A stretch of 64,000 nt of DNA from Thalassotalea sp. LPB0316 (GCF_014898095.1 NZ_CP062946.1:434001-498000), one strand, 5' to 3'. Positions 31,755 through 42,282 are shown, numbered from the stretch's first letter. Notes: generated by a model not told the origin, from the sequence alone. Translations and numbers: made by a program.

Positions 31755-33805
31755 TATTTGAGATCTCCTCTAAAATACTCATATTTAAGCGGCACCATTG
31801 CCTCTTCAGAGCGACATGACTCTTGCGGTGCATCGGTTGGCTTTTTGTGCCCAATGTGGCGATCGACAAAGTCTAATACGCGGCAATAAATCTCGAGCTG
31901 CGAGTTAATATCTCTTGCGCCGTGGCCTGCTCTTGGTGCTACTAGGGTTTCGAACCTATGATTTTTCTCGAGTAGTTTCTCTCTTAATTGGTAATAATGC
32001 TCGATGTGAACACGAACGTCCTGACCACCGTGCACTAAAAAGATTGGGTTTTTCATGCGATCGACTTTTGACATCGGTGATTGTTCCCATCTTTGCTCTG
32101 GTGTTGCACCAAGTGCTTCAACAAAGTAACGACGACCTGCTGCTTGTAACTGAGTATCACCTTGGGTCGCAAAGATGTTCATGTCGTATACACCAACATA
32201 GCCGACACCACATTTAAATAGATCTGGTGTTTTTGCCATGCCCATCATCGCAGCGTAGCCGCCGTATGATGCGCCATAAATACATACGCGATCCGGATCA
32301 ACAATACCTTGACTTACTGCCCAATTGACAGAATCGGTTAAGTCATCCTGCATTTCAAGGCCCCACTGTCTGTAGGCATTGTAATAAATCTCACGACCGA
32401 AACCGCCAGTACCACGCCAGTCACCTGAGCCGCGATAATTAACTTGTAATACTGCATAACCAGAATTGGTGAAAGTGATCACTTCTCGGTTATATCCCCA
32501 CCAATCGCGAGGGCCATAAGGACCACCGTGCGGTAAGAGAATCAGCGGTAAATTTTTAGCTTCAACACCCGGTGGGATAGTAAGGTAGCCATTAAGCTCT
32601 AAACCATCACGGGCATTGAAACGAACCGGGTACATAGGACCAATTTTGCTCTCATCATGGTTGTCATAACGTGCTGTTAAGTACTTCAGCTGCCCATCTA
32701 ATTCATTGAAAATATAGTACTTACCTGGATCCGTATCGCTCGAAACAAATACCATATATTCAGGGCTTGAGGCTGAGTAACGCTTAAATTGTAGTGACTT
32801 ACCTTTAAACGTCGCTTTTAACATGGCGTAGTTTTTAGCAAATGGATGAGTTTCATCCAAAATCACAACTTTTGGATAGTCATGATAGATGCGAACACCC
32901 CAAATGCGACCAGCTGCATCCATCTGTAAATCGCCTGCGCTAACGTTGACTTTAGGGTGGCGATAAATCAGCTCTTTTTCGCCTGTTTTTGGATCAACCC
33001 AAAATAAACCTGTCGTTGGTGCGTCAACGTTTCCTTCGTAAAGGATTTTCGAGCCATCTTTTGACCAACGAACAGGGAACATACCGCCTTCGCTGTTGTG
33101 AAAATCTGCAACTTTTACCCAGTTATTCTTGTCATCTTTTTCGTAAATTACTGTTGCATCGTAAGAATCTTCGCGATAACCAACTGCATGAGTTACTTCG
33201 TTACCTTTCATAACAAACTGGCCCATGCGCACTGGCGACTTCATAACTCGTCGAGTTTTCTGAGTTTTCAGGTTTACTTTGTATAAGTAATTATAAGGGA
33301 ATTTGTCACTATCACCTGATGGATAAACATTCAAATAGTAATCATCTCCACCAGCTTTACCCATAAGTACCCCGTAGCCAGTGCCATCTTCTACCACAGG
33401 ATTAAACAATGGACCTTTTTCAGTGCCATCGACATTCATGGCTAAATACATACCGCCGCTTTTTTGCTCGTTTGATTTTCTTTTTAATGACAAAGTAAAC
33501 ATTACGCGTGTAGGAGATAGCCAACGAGCGCGCTCTACGCCAAGTTTAGTTTCTTCAAATTGAAGACGGTTTACTTCTATAAAAGTGCTTCTTTCTATAA
33601 TGTGTAGTACTGATTGCCCTTGTTCAGTCTCAGAGTGAGCTGAAAAATACTTGCCATCAGGTGAAATTTCGATACCTGAAAACTGTGGTGAGCGCCATAT
33701 CTCTTCCAGTGTCAACGGGCTGTCAAATTTGTCGTATTGACTTGCTGATACCGTGCTACTCAACATAGCGCTTGTCAGCAACAATAATTTAAATAAGTTT
33801 TTCAT
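31754..33805 (-). CDS. Secreted S9 family prolyl-oligopeptidase-like peptidase
   Basis: This 683-residue peptidase starts at the ATG at 33805, which gives the signal peptide MKNLFKLLLLTSAMLSSTVSA; the frame is open 11 codons upstream, but those residues would spoil the signal. An N-terminal beta-propeller (about 40-420) is followed by an alpha/beta hydrolase domain. The triad is Ser513 in GASYGGYAAM, Asp596 in HGGQDVRVH and His628 in RAGHGARD. It should cut peptides in the periplasm or at the surface. The neighbouring TonB receptor and coupled TonB-C-like protein point to peptide scavenging. Confidence 0.92.
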   Translation of the reverse strand: MKNLFKLLLLTSAMLSSTVSASQYDKFDSPLTLEEIWRSPQFSGIEISPDGKYFSAHSETEQGQSVLHIIERSTFIEVNRLQFEETKLGVERARWLSPTRVMFTLSLKRKSNEQKSGGMYLAMNVDGTEKGPLFNPVVEDGTGYGVLMGKAGGDDYYLNVYPSGDSDKFPYNYLYKVNLKTQKTRRVMKSPVRMGQFVMKGNEVTHAVGYREDSYDATVIYEKDDKNNWVKVADFHNSEGGMFPVRWSKDGSKILYEGNVDAPTTGLFWVDPKTGEKELIYRHPKVNVSAGDLQMDAAGRIWGVRIYHDYPKVVILDETHPFAKNYAMLKATFKGKSLQFKRYSASSPEYMVFVSSDTDPGKYYIFNELDGQLKYLTARYDNHDESKIGPMYPVRFNARDGLELNGYLTIPPGVEAKNLPLILLPHGGPYGPRDWWGYNREVITFTNSGYAVLQVNYRGSGDWRGTGGFGREIYYNAYRQWGLEMQDDLTDSVNWAVSQGIVDPDRVCIYGASYGGYAAMMGMAKTPDLFKCGVGYVGVYDMNIFATQGDTQLQAAGRRYFVEALGATPEQRWEQSPMSKVDRMKNPIFLVHGGQDVRVHIEHYYQLREKLLEKNHRFETLVAPRAGHGARDINSQLEIYCRVLDFVDRHIGHKKPTDAPQESCRSEEAMVPLKYEYFRGDLK

Positions 33806-33857
33806 AAATTTTTCTAAACAGGGTACTCGATCACACAAGCTTGCAATGAATTTACTT

Positions 33858-33898
33858 CACATCAAACACTTGGGTTGGGAAAGCAAGTGTTTGATGTG
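33858..33898 (-). repeat. Perfect 15-bp stem in the receptor-peptidase gap
   Basis: The arms CACATCAAACACTTG and CAAGTGTTTGATGTG pair perfectly around an 11-base loop. It lies between the TonB receptor stop and the S9 peptidase start, which are read in the same direction. Neither side has a T tract, so it is not a normal terminator; an mRNA-stabilising or processing stem is possible. Confidence 0.7.
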
Positions 33899-33942
33899 CT
33901 CACTTAATGTGACGAGTACCTTGAATACCTCAGTAAAGATAA

Positions 33943-36681
33943 TTAAAACAAGTAATTAGCCGACAAATTAAATGAGCGACCTACAGGACTCTGTAGATGT
34001 GCCCAATAGTTTGGCCAAACACCACTTTCATTTAACTGTGGTTCAGCGGCAAATACGTTGTTAATTGATAAACCAAAGCCAAGTCGACTTGAATACTGAT
34101 AGTTACCAGTCAAGTTTGCTACGTAGTATGGTTCCATGTATTGCGTATGGCGGAAGTTTTTCGTTGAACCTTGACGTTGAACGAATAAGTTCATGCCTAC
34201 ACTTTGGAAACCCTCTAGCTTCTTGTTCCAGCCTAAGCTGAAAGTAGCACGGCCTGATGGTGTAGAAAGACCTGGTTCACCATAACGCAAGTCAACTGTG
34301 TCTTCACCTTCGAAACGCTCAAGATCAAATGCTAAGTACTTTGAAAAGGTTAAACGAGAGTAGAAAAGTCCCATTTGGTCTGTTTCATAGTTGTAGTCAG
34401 CGATAAGATCAAAGCCACGTTGGAGCATTGACTGTTGGTTTACTGGTCTAACATTAATATCCGTAATTTCGCCATTAATGCTATCGCGAGTAATGCGTGA
34501 ATTAACGTCCTGACACGTTGGTGAGCTCGGATCTAGCGTGCCGTTTTGACAGCTGTACTGACGGTTCACTAAGTCTTGCGCGTTTTCTGTAGAAACAAGA
34601 TCTTCTAAATCAAGTTCATAGACAGTTGCCGATAGTGAAAAGTTAGTGTTTGGCGTCCAAACAATACCAAAGTTAGTATCGGTACCTGACTCTTCTTTTA
34701 ACGAAGAGTCGCTAGTACGAGTAACCGTAATGCGAGTAGCACCACAAACAAAGTTACCGTCTTGGTCGTAACAGTTCTCATTAGTTACATCAAATACACC
34801 GTTGAAGCCTTGCGACTCACCGTAAATATTAAACATATCAGGTGCACGGAATGTTTGTGACCAACCACCGCGAACCATTACTTCGTCTAACAGTTTGTAT
34901 GAGAAACGAATTTGTGAGGTTTGCGCGCCGCTAATGCTTGATGCGTCACTGTAGTTGTCAAAACGTGTTGCAAGTGCAACGTCAAACTTTTCAGTAACTG
35001 GGATCTCAAATTCAACGGCAATCGCCTTTCTATCACGCTCACCTTTTGAGCTCAATGAACCGATGTTTAACCAACCACCATTAAGTGTGCGCTCGTCTGG
35101 AATAATCTCAGTATATTGCGACGACATTTCTGTGCGCAAGGCAAAGCTTATTGGGTTGTATAAAACGTCGAAGTCAGTTAACTCACCTGAAAGCGTAAAG
35201 CCAAAAGTATCAGCTTCAGAGTTACCTTGAACATTCTGCCAGCCGGCTAAATCATCTTTTTCACTTGCCGAAACTGGGCGGAAAATATTGTCTAATAAGC
35301 CATTTTGGTAAAAGTCATTACCCACTTGGAAGAAGTCATCAGAATCGTTTAGTGCGATATAGTCTTCATCACCAAACAACCAATTAACTAGACCTTCTTT
35401 TTTCAAGATGTAGCTGCGTTGAGTTGACTCATATTTAGCTTTTGAATAGTCAAAGTTCCAAATCCATTGACTATCTGCAACATTAAAATAACCCTTGATG
35501 TTACCGCTAAATGTCCAAGACGTTTGCTCTACTGAAGTTCCGCCTGGCTCTAACTCATCATGCGAGAATGTACGTGCGATAGAGTAACCTTCATTTAACT
35601 CACCTGGTAAGTCATTGATAACCGTACCACGCCAGCCAGAGAATGGCGCCGAGCTAGTAATGGTTGAATCAGTACCAATAATCGTCGCAGATGCTTCAAT
35701 ATCGTCAGTAATGTCGTATCGACCATTGATGTAAAGCGACACTTGCTCTGATTTTGGGAAAATAGAGATAGTATCTAGGCTATCTCGCATACATCTTCCG
35801 TCAAGCTCTGCATTCGGCATACCGTCTAAACGATCACATAGGCCATCTGGTAGTTCAACGGGCACTGGTTGATAGTCAGGGAATTGTAAGCGATCAGCAT
35901 GAGCCATAGTGATGTTGTAAGGCGCGTTTTCCTTATAGAAATCTAAATCTGACGCCATTGTGGCTTCTGATCTCATCAGGTCAACACCCGCCATAATCGC
36001 GCCGCGATCAAACGCTTTACCGCTCATCAGTGAAGCACGAGTAAATTTACTTGTACCTTCATCAGTCATACCGGCTTGAATGCTAGCAGTCGTTGATTCT
36101 AAGTCACGTTTAGTAATGATGTTAACAACACCACCAATCGCGTCTGAGCCTTAGATTGCTGAGGCACCTGTTGATAAATACTCAACGCGAGCAATTGCCG
36201 AATAAGGGATAGCGCCTAAGTCAACACCGTTTTGCTCACCACCAAATGGCAATGGATAATCAGCAACGCGCTGACCATTAACTAACACGAGCGTACGACC
36301 AGCACCTAAACCACGGAAGTTAACTTCCGAAGCACCTGTAGTGAAGCCACTAAGCACGTTACCTGAAGAGCCTTCAGAGTAACCTGAGTTAGCCGATAAA
36401 CTGCCAACAACATCTTCAAGCGTTAATAGACCATTTTTTTCCATTTCTTCAGCAGTGATAACCACAAGTGGTGACATATCACTGTATTCTTCACGTGGAA
36501 TAAATGAGCCTGTTACAGTAATTTTTTCGATTTTCTTTGTGTCGGCTTCTTTTTCTTTTTCATTTTTCGCTTGCTTTTCAACAGCGACTGTTTCATTGCT
36601 TTCTGCAGCATAACTTGGAAGTACAAGAGCAGAAGACAACAAGCCTATAGATATACATTGGTAAAGCTTGTTTTTTTTCAT
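33943..36681 (-). pseudogene. TonB-dependent receptor interrupted by one in-frame TAA
   Basis: The frame of 913 codons is open from 36681 to 33943 except for a TAA at codon 177 (36153-36151). The first part has a signal peptide (about 1-26), a TonB-box-like KITVTGS and a plug domain with FRGLGAGRTLVLVNGQRV. The second part opens with GSDAIGGVVNIIT, the usual continuation of the plug, and runs through a complete barrel ending SFNLSANYLF. In relatives the motif is GASAIYGSDAIGG, so the TAA replaces a tyrosine codon by a single base change. No frameshift or other damage is seen; it is either a very recent inactivation or a sequencing error. The receptor type and the adjacent S9 peptidase suggest oligopeptide uptake. 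Confidence 0.88.
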
Positions 36682-36733
36682 GATATCTCTCCGGATAAAC
36701 CAGTATTTTTATTCTTATAATTCAATTGATAAT

Positions 36734-36757
36734 AAGGAGGGGAAGCTTCCCCTCCTT
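36734..36757 (-). terminator. 24-bp perfect palindrome after the autotransporter gene
   Basis: AAGGAGGGGAAG and CTTCCCCTCCTT form a perfect GC-rich palindrome 11 bp beyond the autotransporter stop. On the - strand it is followed by ATTATC, so the T tract is poor; it may act as a terminator or an attenuator before the receptor gene, whose start is 52 bp further on. Confidence 0.55.
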
Positions 36758-36768
36758 ACTAGGTAGAA

Positions 36769-39700
36769 TTACCAGCTATATTGCACGTTGAAACTTGTGC
36801 TAATAGCTTGCTCGTAAACGTCTGTTTTAGAAACACTTAGAGCTGTACCGAATTGCCAGTTGTTCATCGTACCTTGAAGACCAAATTCAGCTTGGTAACC
36901 AGAACCGATTACGTCTGCATCAAAGTCCACATCGTTTGTGATCAAGCTGCTGAAGCCATCTGTTACATCTAAGTAATTGATAGCTAGGCTCGGTGTAACG
37001 ATACCTGAGTCTGTGTTGAATGTTTTCGACACAGTGAAACCTGCTGTTAAGCGCGTCATTTCACCTTCAATGTTTGAAACATCGTGTAACTCGTCGCTAG
37101 ACATGAAGTTATCTAAAGAAGATTCAATTGACTGGTAGTGTGCTTGAGGTGCTACTACTAAGCCGCTTTCAGTTTTGAAGTTGTAACCAATACCAGCAGT
37201 GTAACCTGTTGCTTCACCATCAGTTTCGCCACGAGGCGCTTCTGCAACTAACGCAACTTTAACTTTGTTGTCACTGTTTACTTTTTGGTAACCCGCATCA
37301 ACGAATAGACCTTGAGCGTGTTGGTAGTTGAACGTAATACCGTAAGCAGTCATATCTGAATCAACAGAGCTGTCGTTGGCATTCATTAATGCACGACCTT
37401 TACCAACAGCAACGAATGGATTAACGTTCAATGCACTTTCACCGAACTTCTTCGTCCATAGTAAACCAGCTTGCATACCTGAAAGTCTTTCATCAAAACT
37501 TAAGTCTTGAATGCTAGAGTTAGGCGTTACTGTGCCTTCTTGGTTGAATACTGCTGCCCAGCCAGAGAAGCCTTCTTGCGCGTTAGCAACTGAAGCAACA
37601 CCGTGTTTAGTGTTGTTAATTGATTGGCTCCACCAGTCTTGCATAACGATGTTGCTAGAGATAGCTGCTGTACCGAAGTGACTTAAACCGAATGTAGCAT
37701 TTAATACCCACTCACCAGTCGCTTCATCAAGTACTAACTCAGCTTTTTGAACGGTATCACCAAAATCACCTGTTAAGCCATCTAACGTGATTGTTTCGAT
37801 GCCGTTTTCGCCTTCAATAGTGATAATTGCATCACCCGTGCTTGCGTCTGTACTTAATACGGCTGCGCCACCCGTTGTGTTGCTAGTCGATGTTAGGTTC
37901 CAAGAAACCTCACCTTTTAACTGCTCAGCAGCATTTAAGGTAACGCCAACTTGAGTACCTTGTGCAATATCACCCGTAACAACCATTGAGTCAGTTGCAG
38001 TATTCGATACGTCAACCGCTAACTGGAAGTCACCAGAAATATCACCGTGAATCGTTAAAGTATCACCTACTTTGTTATTCACTGAGTTAAAGGTTGCAGC
38101 AGTAGCATTTACCGTAGCATTGTAAATATTGTTGTTGCCACCGTAGAAGTTGATTTGCGCATTGTTGATTTCAATTACGTTGTCACCTGCACCCATATCA
38201 ATCATGTTGTTATGTAGCGTGATCAGGCCGTTGTTAGTTAAATTACCTTCTAAATCATAAGAGTTAGCGTGTAATAGTCGGTTATTACCACCACCCATGA
38301 TGATATCACCTGAAATCACACCGCCATTGTAGATAGTTGAATCAAGATCATTGTCAGCATTTAGGCTAATTGCGATACCTTGGGTAGCAGAGATAGTACC
38401 TTCGTTAATTAGGTTTGGCATTTTGATCGGCTGACCATTTTCATCTAAGTAAGGCGTGCCATCTTGCATTTGGTAGAAGTTCGTATCACCAGACATCATG
38501 ATCGCTGTAGAGTTTGCGCCTACACGGATTTCACCGGTGTTAGTAAACGATGCGATACCAACAGAGTCGTAATCAACATAGTTCTTAGTCGCAGGGTAAG
38601 TACTCCAATCGTACTGAGTATCAGTAATTTGGCCTACAGTGTTTACGTAGACACCAACTGAGTTATCACCTGTTTCGATTGTGCCAGCATTGCCGATTAC
38701 AACTGTTGCAGGAACAGCGCTTTTAGTTGCTGGGTAAGTACTCCAATCGGTATAAAGGAAGCCAAAGCTTTCTGCATGAATACCAACTGAGTTGTCACCT
38801 GTGCTGATTGTACCGTCGTTAGAGACATAGCTGTAGCCCGACTCACCAAGCATAGCAATACCAACTGAGTTATCACCCGTGTTAATGACGCCATCTTCCA
38901 TTTGTATTACTACATTATGTGAAGAGTTAGCTGAAGCGTATGCATAAATACCCGTTGTATTTTGACCAGTAGTTACCGTACCGTTGTTTAGCACGTAAGA
39001 TGAGCCTGGTAATTGGAAGTTATCACCGTATGCACCTGATGTATAAGAGGTAATACCTTTACCGTTGTTTTTAATCCATACATGGGTTTGAACGTAATCA
39101 TCAACAGTGTAGTTAGATAGGTCGTTATCACCAATCGTAATGTCGCCACCGTTATAAGTGCTAATACGGTTACCACGGTGAATAATACCAGACGAGTTAT
39201 CACCTGTTTCAATAATACCCGTGTTACTTACTATGCCTGATTGCTTGATGTTACCTGTTAACTTATAAGGTGAAATATAAGCCATGTAACTTGCTGATTT
39301 CGCGTAAACACCTACGGTTAAGTCGCCAGTTGTAATACTGCCTTCGTTTGAAACTTCAGTAAATTTGCCTTGGCCAGATGCTGTTGAACGAATACCGTAA
39401 GAGCGAGATAGCTTATCGAACGGCTCTTCGCTACCGCCGAAGTAACCACCTGGCAAGTAGTCTTCTTGAACAAGACCGTTGCCAATAGAAATACTACCTT
39501 TGTTGACAACAACACTATTCGTTACACCACCTTGGTGCATAATACCAACAGCGTCATCGCCAGTTGTAATGATACCGTCAACATCGTTTAAGCTGTATAA
39601 ATCAGCGAAACCTGTACCAGTAGAAATGGTGTTTTGATAAATACCGGCACTGCGATGTTTGAAGTTGTTATCCATATCGGTTGCACCATCACCTACGGTA

Positions 39701-41370
39701 ATTGTGCCATTGTTAATCGCATTCGTTTGACCTGTAAGCGAAACAATATCGATACCACGGCCACCGTCTGCTAACTCAATGTTACCTGTGTTAGTTGCGT
39801 TGACATTGTATTCTTTTGTACCTTCTGCCAACTTACCCATATAGTTATAAATTAACTGATCATCGGTAATATCTGGGATGACCTCTTTTAGGTAATCGTT
39901 GTAGCTATCGATTAAATCACCGTAGAAAGAGTAGAAAGCATTGCCTGGCGCATTGTTACCCATGGCGTAAATTTTAATACCATGTGCTTTGTTTTTGATT
40001 TGATCGTTTTCCCACAGCTCGCTAGATTCACCGTTGGCTACTTCGTCTTGAGTTAAGCCGCCAGAGATATCGCCACTGTTGATGATGTTGATATCACCAC
40101 CATCGATAAATTTATCTGGGCTGTAGTCACTCGCGTGTCTAAACTCAATACCCGATGATAAATTACCAATTTCAATAGTGCCGCTGTTTTCAACATTAAC
40201 GCCACCTTCAGAAATAAGCTGAATACCCGCCGAAGTGCGGTCAAAACGAAGACCTGTGATTTCGTCGCGAGCGATAAAGCCTTGGCCAACAGAAATATGG
40301 CCAGAGTTTTCAATGTTAGTGTCGCCATTGCCAACCGCACGAATACCGATTGAACCATTAACTGATGCTAAGTCTAAATCGCCTGAGTTAGTGATAGTGA
40401 TATCACCAGCATCTGCCATTTTGTCATCAATTTCGATTTTTGTTCTTTTTACACCTTCAGTAACTACCTCAACTAACTGATCAAATTCATTGATAATTAG
40501 CTCTTCTTCAGTGTGTACATATTCCTCACCAATAACTACGTCGGTATTATAGTTATACGTATTAGATACATCAGCAAGAATACCTACTTTGGCATCACCT
40601 TCAGCATCAGCAGCAACTGAAATATCACCTGAGTTGTCAATGGTAATGCTTGCGCCTGTTTGGTTACGCGCTTCAATACCTGCTTCTTCAGAGAATGTAA
40701 TGTTACCTGAGTTTTCAATAGAAATTGTCGCATCTGATGTATCAGACTCAAGCTTACTCACTACATAGTAGTTTTCTGTGTGATATGTAATACCGTATTC
40801 ACGTCCGCCCCAATCATTGTAAAGCGCGTTACCTTCCATATCGTATAACGCGTATTGACGACCGCCAGTCCAACGGATAGCTGTTTCTGTGTCATTTAAA
40901 GTAGAACGGTCTTTATCCCAATCGCTTGTAACGACCGAAATACCTGTACCTGCTTCAATATCACCCGTGTTTACAACGCTAACATCACCGATTTCTGAAT
41001 CAGCTTCAATACCTACTGAACCCGCTAACATACCCGAGTTAGTAATGGTGATATCGCCTTCGTTTTCACCCTGAATTGCAACGCCAGTACCGGCGTCAAT
41101 GTCTTCAGTGTTATTAATTTCAATCGCTTCGATACTAGTAACTGTTGATGCAACTACTTGCTCTTCTTGCATTGAAACATTTAATAAGTCTTTAACTACT
41201 GAGTTATCAACTTGTGTCGCCGATTGCATTAACACAGCTAATGGTGCGACTTGATTTGTTTCTTGAGCTGAAACCGACGTAGTTAACGCTGCGCTACCAA
41301 AGATGGCAAGTTGACACAACGTAGCTATTTTCGATTTGCCAAACCTTTTTTGTTTTATCTGATCTGTCAT
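36769..41370 (-). CDS. Autotransporter (type Va) with beta-helical repeat passenger
   Basis: This 1533-residue secreted protein has an extended signal region (about 1-36, ending TTSVSA) and an Asn/Gly/Asp/Thr-rich passenger to about residue 1200. The passenger is built of short units such as ITNSGDI and NEGTI and at least seven copies of a TGDNSVGI-like motif spaced roughly 40 residues apart, as expected for a right-handed beta-helix. Two near-identical DWSTYPATK segments lie close together. The C-terminal part (about 1265-1533) is an autotransporter barrel ending FNVQYSW. No protease or lipase motif is seen, so adhesion or surface interaction is the best guess. It lies upstream of the TonB receptor gene. 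Confidence 0.9.
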   Translation of the reverse strand: MTDQIKQKRFGKSKIATLCQLAIFGSAALTTSVSAQETNQVAPLAVLMQSATQVDNSVVKDLLNVSMQEEQVVASTVTSIEAIEINNTEDIDAGTGVAIQGENEGDITITNSGMLAGSVGIEADSEIGDVSVVNTGDIEAGTGISVVTSDWDKDRSTLNDTETAIRWTGGRQYALYDMEGNALYNDWGGREYGITYHTENYYVVSKLESDTSDATISIENSGNITFSEEAGIEARNQTGASITIDNSGDISVAADAEGDAKVGILADVSNTYNYNTDVVIGEEYVHTEEELIINEFDQLVEVVTEGVKRTKIEIDDKMADAGDITITNSGDLDLASVNGSIGIRAVGNGDTNIENSGHISVGQGFIARDEITGLRFDRTSAGIQLISEGGVNVENSGTIEIGNLSSGIEFRHASDYSPDKFIDGGDINIINSGDISGGLTQDEVANGESSELWENDQIKNKAHGIKIYAMGNNAPGNAFYSFYGDLIDSYNDYLKEVIPDITDDQLIYNYMGKLAEGTKEYNVNATNTGNIELADGGRGIDIVSLTGQTNAINNGTITVGDGATDMDNNFKHRSAGIYQNTISTGTGFADLYSLNDVDGIITTGDDAVGIMHQGGVTNSVVVNKGSISIGNGLVQEDYLPGGYFGGSEEPFDKLSRSYGIRSTASGQGKFTEVSNEGSITTGDLTVGVYAKSASYMAYISPYKLTGNIKQSGIVSNTGIIETGDNSSGIIHRGNRISTYNGGDITIGDNDLSNYTVDDYVQTHVWIKNNGKGITSYTSGAYGDNFQLPGSSYVLNNGTVTTGQNTTGIYAYASANSSHNVVIQMEDGVINTGDNSVGIAMLGESGYSYVSNDGTISTGDNSVGIHAESFGFLYTDWSTYPATKSAVPATVVIGNAGTIETGDNSVGVYVNTVGQITDTQYDWSTYPATKNYVDYDSVGIASFTNTGEIRVGANSTAIMMSGDTNFYQMQDGTPYLDENGQPIKMPNLINEGTISATQGIAISLNADNDLDSTIYNGGVISGDIIMGGGNNRLLHANSYDLEGNLTNNGLITLHNNMIDMGAGDNVIEINNAQINFYGGNNNIYNATVNATAATFNSVNNKVGDTLTIHGDISGDFQLAVDVSNTATDSMVVTGDIAQGTQVGVTLNAAEQLKGEVSWNLTSTSNTTGGAAVLSTDASTGDAIITIEGENGIETITLDGLTGDFGDTVQKAELVLDEATGEWVLNATFGLSHFGTAAISSNIVMQDWWSQSINNTKHGVASVANAQEGFSGWAAVFNQEGTVTPNSSIQDLSFDERLSGMQAGLLWTKKFGESALNVNPFVAVGKGRALMNANDSSVDSDMTAYGITFNYQHAQGLFVDAGYQKVNSDNKVKVALVAEAPRGETDGEATGYTAGIGYNFKTESGLVVAPQAHYQSIESSLDNFMSSDELHDVSNIEGEMTRLTAGFTVSKTFNTDSGIVTPSLAINYLDVTDGFSSLITNDVDFDADVIGSGYQAEFGLQGTMNNWQFGTALSVSKTDVYEQAISTSFNVQYSW

Positions 41371-42019
41371 GAAAATTTCCCCTGTTTATATTTATACAGT
41401 TCTACTTATTTTTTGTTATTAATGTGCCCACTAAAAAAACTACTTTTATTGCTCACACTAATAACGATTGAAGGTCATGATCAAACTGCTGACATATGCA
41501 ATTAAATAAACCCCTCCCATTGCATACAATTTACACACTTGTGGTTACAAAGCTGTAAAGACATGTAAAGATTTCGGGCTCAAAGACAGGTGTTTACAAA
41601 AGTTAAAGAAACGATAAAACAAAAAACAAAAACCAATAAAAACAATATCTTAAAACAAAAACCATCAACTAAAATAACGAGGTAAAATGTAATAAAACGT
41701 AACATCACGACGTTTGAAAAATTTACTTCGGTTACATTTTTACGTTTATTGCGACAATGACTTTGTTACCTGTCTGATCTGATTGTTTATATCTTGTTAA
41801 TAAGGTGTAATTCGTCATTAACATTTGCGCTTTGGCGTGGGTAGAATGAGACTCAAAGGTAAAAATCGAAATCTGCTTATTATAAGCACGACGAATAGTA
41901 CCTACCTTTATATAAAGAAAAGCTTTAGTGAGTTGATTAAAAAAATTGTGATAAATAGCAGGAAAAATATCACTGTTGATAAAAAACCTAATACCTCGTT
42001 TCGCTGATGATCCACTACA
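41371..42019 (-). other. AT-rich non-coding stretch upstream of the autotransporter
   Basis: About 650 bp without a credible gene. A 161-codon open frame (41732-42217, - strand) starts inside the MITE and has no recognisable domain, so it is not called. The stretch contains the regulator-box candidate at 41554-41569 and many A/T runs, and presumably holds the autotransporter promoter, for which no single convincing -10/-35 pair stands out. Confidence 0.6.
41554..41569 (-). promoter_or_regulatory. CpxR/RstA-like box upstream of the autotransporter gene
   Basis: The + strand reads GTAAA-N5-GTAAA (41555-41569), exactly the E. coli CpxR consensus. The - strand of 41554-41567 reads TACATGTCTTTACA, one mismatch from the E. 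coli RstA box TACATNTNGTTACA. It lies about 185 bp upstream of the autotransporter start. An RstA-like regulator is encoded at 27944-28684. The link is inference; short boxes occur by chance in AT-rich DNA. Confidence 0.45.
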
Positions 42020-42282
42020 ATACCAATTGAAATAAATATTTGACCGACTCAGAGCTACGTCAGGGAAGTTAGAATAAAAGAAATTTATGCAGGTGTAGCA
42101 TTCTACATCAAGTAAATTTGTGAAATTCTCACTTTTCTGACGAGCTCCCAAGGGCGAGTTTAAAAGGCTTTTATCCTTCGTTACTGATTTTGATAAGGGA
42201 ATAACCATTATCGGCAATCAAAGCCTTGCCTAAAAGCCTTTTAAATCTCGCTGAGTGATTAAATATTTAATTCACTTGGTAT
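42020..42282 (+). repeat. MITE-like element, copy B (263 bp)
   Basis: Termini ATACCAATTGAA (42020) and TTCACTTGGTAT (ending 42282) are the mirror image of copy A at 12077-12342. Internal blocks GCGAGTTTAAAAGGCTT and AAGGGAATAACCATT are shared. It is non-coding and about 150 bp upstream of fusA2. Divergence between the copies, moderate by eye, suggests separate older insertions. Confidence 0.82.

Noticed and set aside
36151..36153. Programmed read-through or recoding of the TAA
   Set aside because: TAA is the least leaky stop and no recoding element is visible; a point mutation of a tyrosine codon or a read error is simpler.
41732..42217. A 161-codon open frame on the - strand
   Set aside because: It starts inside the MITE-like repeat, has no recognisable domain or ribosome-binding site and overlaps a probable regulatory region.
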